A DNA stretch of 9,552 nt from Bdellovibrionales bacterium (GTDB taxonomy: Bacteria > Bdellovibrionota > JAFGOL01): positions 1 through 9,552 of the forward strand of contig JAKIZQ010000035.1 of assembly GCA_022707945.1 (NCBI GenBank), read 5' to 3'. The position numbers and the translations under genes are program-made. Numbering within the stretch: the first letter of the stretch is position 1; every line of letters begins with the position of its first letter. The notes under the pieces were generated by a model. It had not been told where the DNA came from. It worked only from the letters and a program-made list of their open reading frames with translations, and searched no databases. Shown here piece after piece: positions 6,601 through 9,552 of the stretch.

Positions 6601-8584
6601 GCTCCAGCCTCAACATTTTTAGTTTTGATATTCTGTCTCTCATTTTTGCTGCTTTATCAAACTCAAGTCTTTTTGCATGCTCCATCATTTTGCCGTTCAA
6701 GGAACTTATTTCTTGCTCTATATCCTCTATGGTCTTAAATCCTTTCAATTCCTTAAGCCCTTCTTCAAGCACATCGGAATAATCCATGTTCATCAAAGAA
6801 GATAAGGTGCTGGAGATGTTCTTTACGATGGTCTTTGGTGTGATACCATTAATTTTGTTATATTCCATCTGTAGTTTTCTTCTTCTATTAGTCTCATTAA
6901 CTGCTCTATCTATGCTGTCTGTTATCTTGTCTGCATAGATAAGAACTTTACCATTAACATTTCTAGAGGCCCTTCCAATTATCTGTATCAACGAAGTTTC
7001 TGACCTTAAAAAACCCTCTTTATCTGCGTCAAGTATAGCAACCAAGGATACTTCTGGTATATCAAGACCTTCTCTCAAAAGGTTTATGCCTACTAATACA
7101 TCAAAAGTTTTCTTTCTCAGGTCGTTTATTATTTCTATCCTTTCAAGTGTTGAGATGTCAGAATGAAGATATCTAACCTTTATACCTTGTTTAGAATAAA
7201 AATCAGAAAGGTCCTCTGCCATCCTCTTTGTAAGAGTAGTAACAAGCACTCTTCCATTCTTAGAAACAGTCTCTTTAATTTGTCCTAATAAATGTTTAAC
7301 CTGTTCTTTACAAGGAAATATTTCTAACATTGGATCTAGAAGTCCTGTCGGTCTTATTATTTGCTCTACTATTTCTCCGCCCGTCTTGTTAAGTTCATAA
7401 CTCGATGGTGTGGCAGACACATATACAACTTTATCTACTATATGCTCGAATTCCTCAAAATTAAGAGGTCTGTTGTCTAGTGCAGATGGAAGTCTAAAAC
7501 CATAATCAACCAAAGTTGATTTTCTTGACCTATCACCCTTATACATTCCACTTATCTGAGGAACTGTTATGTGTGATTCATCTATGAAAAGTAAAAAGTC
7601 GTCAGGGAAATAATCTATTAAAGTTGGTGGAGGATCTCCCTCATTTCTACCTGTAAGATGTCTTGAGTAATTCTCTATCCCCTTACAATAACCAAGCTCT
7701 TCCATCATTTCTATATCGTAATAGGTCCTTTCTTCAAGCCTCTTTGCTTCAACAAGTTTCATTTGTGACCTTAGTTCGCCTAATCGTATTCGTAATTCTT
7801 CTTGTATATTCTTTATAGCTCTCTTTGTTATCTCCGATCTTGTTGCATAATGACTTGCAGGATAAATAACTATTTTATCTCGCCTAGAAGTAATCTGTGA
7901 TGTCATTGGATCTATTATACTAAGCCTGTCTATTTCATCACCAAAGAACTCTATTCTGTAAGCTTCATTCTGCTCATAAGCAGGAAGAACTTCTATAGTA
8001 TCTCCTCTAACTCTAAAAGACCCTCTTGAAAAATCCAGATCATCTCTTTTATAGTGTATGTCCGCTATCTTTTTTAGAAGATCATTTCTTTTATATTTTT
8101 CTCCCTTGCTAATAGTGATGCTCATATTAAGGTATTCTTCTGGTGCACCAAGTCCATATATACAAGAAACAGAAGCGACTATAATTACATCTTTTCTTTC
8201 AAGCAAAGAACTTGTGGCTGAATGCCTTAATTTATCTATCTCATCGTTTATTGCACTATCTTTTTCTATATAAGTGTCTGTTGCAGGTACGTAAGCTTCT
8301 GGCTGATAATAATCATAATAACTGACAAAATAAGAAACTGCGTTTTCTGGAAAAAGTTGTCTCATTTCTTCAAACAACTGTGCAGCCAAGGTTTTATTAG
8401 GAGCTATTATAAGGGTTGGTTTTTGCATCTTGGCAATGACGTTGGCCATAGTAAAAGTCTTACCAGATCCTGTTATTCCTAAAAGGACTGTGTGTTTTTC
8501 TTGTCTTGATAATCTTTTAACTATCTCTTCTATTGCTCTTGGTTGATCACCACAGGGTTTATGCTCAGATACAAGTTTAAACAT
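6593..8584 (-). CDS. uvrB: Excinuclease ABC subunit B (UvrB)
   Basis: Full-length 663-residue UvrB, the damage-verifying helicase-like subunit of bacterial nucleotide excision repair, which receives DNA from UvrA and then recruits UvrC. Walker A is GITGSGKT (36-43). The Tyr-rich beta-hairpin that clamps DNA is seen as YYDYYQPEAYVP (89-100). Walker B is DESH (335-338), with SATPSSYE (390-397) and GRASRN (537-542) as further helicase motifs. The C-terminal UVR domain, which contacts UvrC, is at about 620-658 (LEFDKAAKMRDRI). All expected parts are present. ATG 8584 gives the canonical beginning FKLVSEHKPCGDQP and overlaps the gltX stop by 8 bases (ATGTTTAA); the upstream Shine-Dalgarno site is weak, so coupling to gltX is likely. 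No SOS (LexA-type) box can be assigned, as the gene starts inside gltX. Confidence 0.97.
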   Translation of the reverse strand: MFKLVSEHKPCGDQPRAIEEIVKRLSRQEKHTVLLGITGSGKTFTMANVIAKMQKPTLIIAPNKTLAAQLFEEMRQLFPENAVSYFVSYYDYYQPEAYVPATDTYIEKDSAINDEIDKLRHSATSSLLERKDVIIVASVSCIYGLGAPEEYLNMSITISKGEKYKRNDLLKKIADIHYKRDDLDFSRGSFRVRGDTIEVLPAYEQNEAYRIEFFGDEIDRLSIIDPMTSQITSRRDKIVIYPASHYATRSEITKRAIKNIQEELRIRLGELRSQMKLVEAKRLEERTYYDIEMMEELGYCKGIENYSRHLTGRNEGDPPPTLIDYFPDDFLLFIDESHITVPQISGMYKGDRSRKSTLVDYGFRLPSALDNRPLNFEEFEHIVDKVVYVSATPSSYELNKTGGEIVEQIIRPTGLLDPMLEIFPCKEQVKHLLGQIKETVSKNGRVLVTTLTKRMAEDLSDFYSKQGIKVRYLHSDISTLERIEIINDLRKKTFDVLVGINLLREGLDIPEVSLVAILDADKEGFLRSETSLIQIIGRASRNVNGKVLIYADKITDSIDRAVNETNRRRKLQMEYNKINGITPKTIVKNISSTLSSLMNMDYSDVLEEGLKELKGFKTIEDIEQEISSLNGKMMEHAKRLEFDKAAKMRDRISKLKMLRLELG
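6608..6611 (-). promoter_or_regulatory. Shine-Dalgarno site deciding the TTG start of trmL
   Basis: GAGG on the reverse strand, inside the final codons of uvrB, lies 7 bases before TTG 6600-6598. No in-frame ATG is available before the conserved NTGN motif, so TTG is the only start that keeps the whole domain. Confidence 0.5.
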
Positions 8585-9552
8585 TTTCTTTTATCTTCAT
8601 CATCCGAGATCTAAGTATATCTCTATTAACAAGTTTCATCGTCTCATCAAGAGGTGGCCCCCATGTACGTCCAGTAAAAACCAATCTTAATGTTTTGAAA
8701 AATTTTGCACCAGTTAGAGCTGTTTTAGTCTTTATATTCTGTTTAAAACTCATCCAATCGTTGAGCTGTTCGGACATACTAACAAGCATCTTTATTAGTT
8801 CCTTCTGTTCATCATCCATCTCTTTAAGTGCCTGAACGTCTATTTTATCACTTATAAATATGTTAAGTAATTCTCTTAAATCATGAAGTGTTTTCATTCC
8901 TTCTTTTGATATCTCTATTATGGAAATCAACTCTTCCTCTGAGTATAATTTTTTACAGTCATCATTTAATAGAATCCCTTCTTTTAGCATTATACTTAAA
9001 AGGTCTTTGCCAGTTGCCTTAGAAATAAATTTTGAGTTTATACTATATAATTTATCTATGTCATATATACATGCCGAACTTGCAGACGTTGTGTGATCAA
9101 AACTTTTTATCAGTTCCTCTCTACTACAAGCTTCATCAATGCCGGGATACATTCCTCCAAGCAATGAAAGGTGATTAAAAACAGCATCGGGCAGTATCCC
9201 CATAGCCCTATACTCGTGAATAGGTATGCCACCACTTCTTTTACTTAGTTTCGTCCTGTCTTTTGCTAACAAAATAGGTAAATGACCATATTCCGGTATT
9301 TTTAATCCCAGTACATCAAACAACATCATTTGTTTGAACGTGTTAGAGACATGATCTTCTCCTCTAAAAACATGAGTAACGCCCATCTTTGCGTCATCAA
9401 CGACAACAGCAAAATTATATGTTGGAGAGCCATCGTTCCTTAAAAGAACTATGTCACCTATAAGAGCTGTCTCGCAAGATAATTCCTTGTTCTTGACTAT
9501 GTCAAAGAACTTTAATTCCTTAAAACCTTTGTCTTGTGAATATTTATTAACA
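8577..9552 (-). CDS. gltX: Glutamyl-tRNA synthetase, C-terminal two thirds (5' end off window)
   Basis: The frame is open to the right edge, giving 324 visible residues; the usual length near 480-490 implies about 160 N-terminal residues, including the HIGH signature, lie outside. An ATG at 9386 is internal, because family sequence continues upstream of it: GSPTYNFAVVVDDAKMG followed by THVFRGEDH (visible residues 41-67) is the class I GlxRS catalytic core. The KMSKS loop reads KLSKR (101-105, bases 9251-9237), a normal GltX form, followed by GGIPIHEYR and FNHLSLLGG. The C-terminal anticodon-binding domain ends in a block like LRLVFTGRTWGPPL. The enzyme charges tRNA-Glu with glutamate; whether it also charges tRNA-Gln cannot be judged here. 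It precedes uvrB with an 8-base overlap and is probably the head or an early gene of gltX-uvrB-trmL. Confidence 0.95.
   Translation of the reverse strand, partial: VNKYSQDKGFKELKFFDIVKNKELSCETALIGDIVLLRNDGSPTYNFAVVVDDAKMGVTHVFRGEDHVSNTFKQMMLFDVLGLKIPEYGHLPILLAKDRTKLSKRSGGIPIHEYRAMGILPDAVFNHLSLLGGMYPGIDEACSREELIKSFDHTTSASSACIYDIDKLYSINSKFISKATGKDLLSIMLKEGILLNDDCKKLYSEEELISIIEISKEGMKTLHDLRELLNIFISDKIDVQALKEMDDEQKELIKMLVSMSEQLNDWMSFKQNIKTKTALTGAKFFKTLRLVFTGRTWGPPLDETMKLVNRDILRSRMMKIKENV

Noticed and set aside
9384..9386. ATG 9386 as the start of gltX
   Set aside because: The same frame continues upstream to the window edge with conserved GltX sequence (GSPTYNFAVVVDD), so this Met is internal.

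Overview
The window is AT-rich (about one third G+C by eye) and almost entirely coding: seven genes cover nearly every base. I see no RNA gene, insertion sequence, CRISPR array, phage gene or intrinsic terminator. Arg is written mostly as AGA/AGG and Ile often as ATA, with few CGN codons, and this is even across all genes, so nothing looks freshly acquired. The large secreted protein has a signal peptide ending in FA|Q, which suggests a diderm bacterium. TGA, TAG and TAA all serve as stops. An AT-rich, gene-dense anaerobe-type lineage such as Elusimicrobiota or another poorly sampled diderm phylum would fit, but this is inference and I cannot name the organism.

Layout from left to right: (1) bases 1-2445, minus strand, hold rluA-type pseudouridine synthase followed by a B12-binding-type radical SAM protein of the TIGR03960 class that runs off the left edge; the two overlap by one base. 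(2) Bases 2446-2520 are a short divergent control region with a perfect 13-base palindrome that supplies a -35-like hexamer to each side. (3) Bases 2521-3555, plus strand, hold a lone TrpD-like (anthranilate phosphoribosyltransferase fold) gene whose PRPP motifs are kept but whose acceptor-site residues are replaced. (4) Bases 3558-6104, minus strand and convergent with the former across only 2 bases, encode an 848-residue secreted protein with three copies of a ~160-residue domain followed by a six-repeat NHL beta-propeller. (5) Bases 6139-9552, minus strand, form a tightly coupled run gltX (partial, N-terminus off the right edge) - uvrB - trmL, with two 8-base gene overlaps.

Most genes concern translation or genome upkeep: tRNA charging (gltX), wobble-base tRNA methylation (trmL), pseudouridylation (rluA) and nucleotide excision repair (uvrB). 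Three products have no settled function: the radical SAM protein, the TrpD-like protein and the NHL/triplicated-domain protein. I do not see a multi-gene novel system. The strongest leads are the secreted triplicated-domain propeller, the TrpD-like enzyme with an altered active site, and two promoter-like elements placed so close to start codons that leaderless transcripts are suggested.
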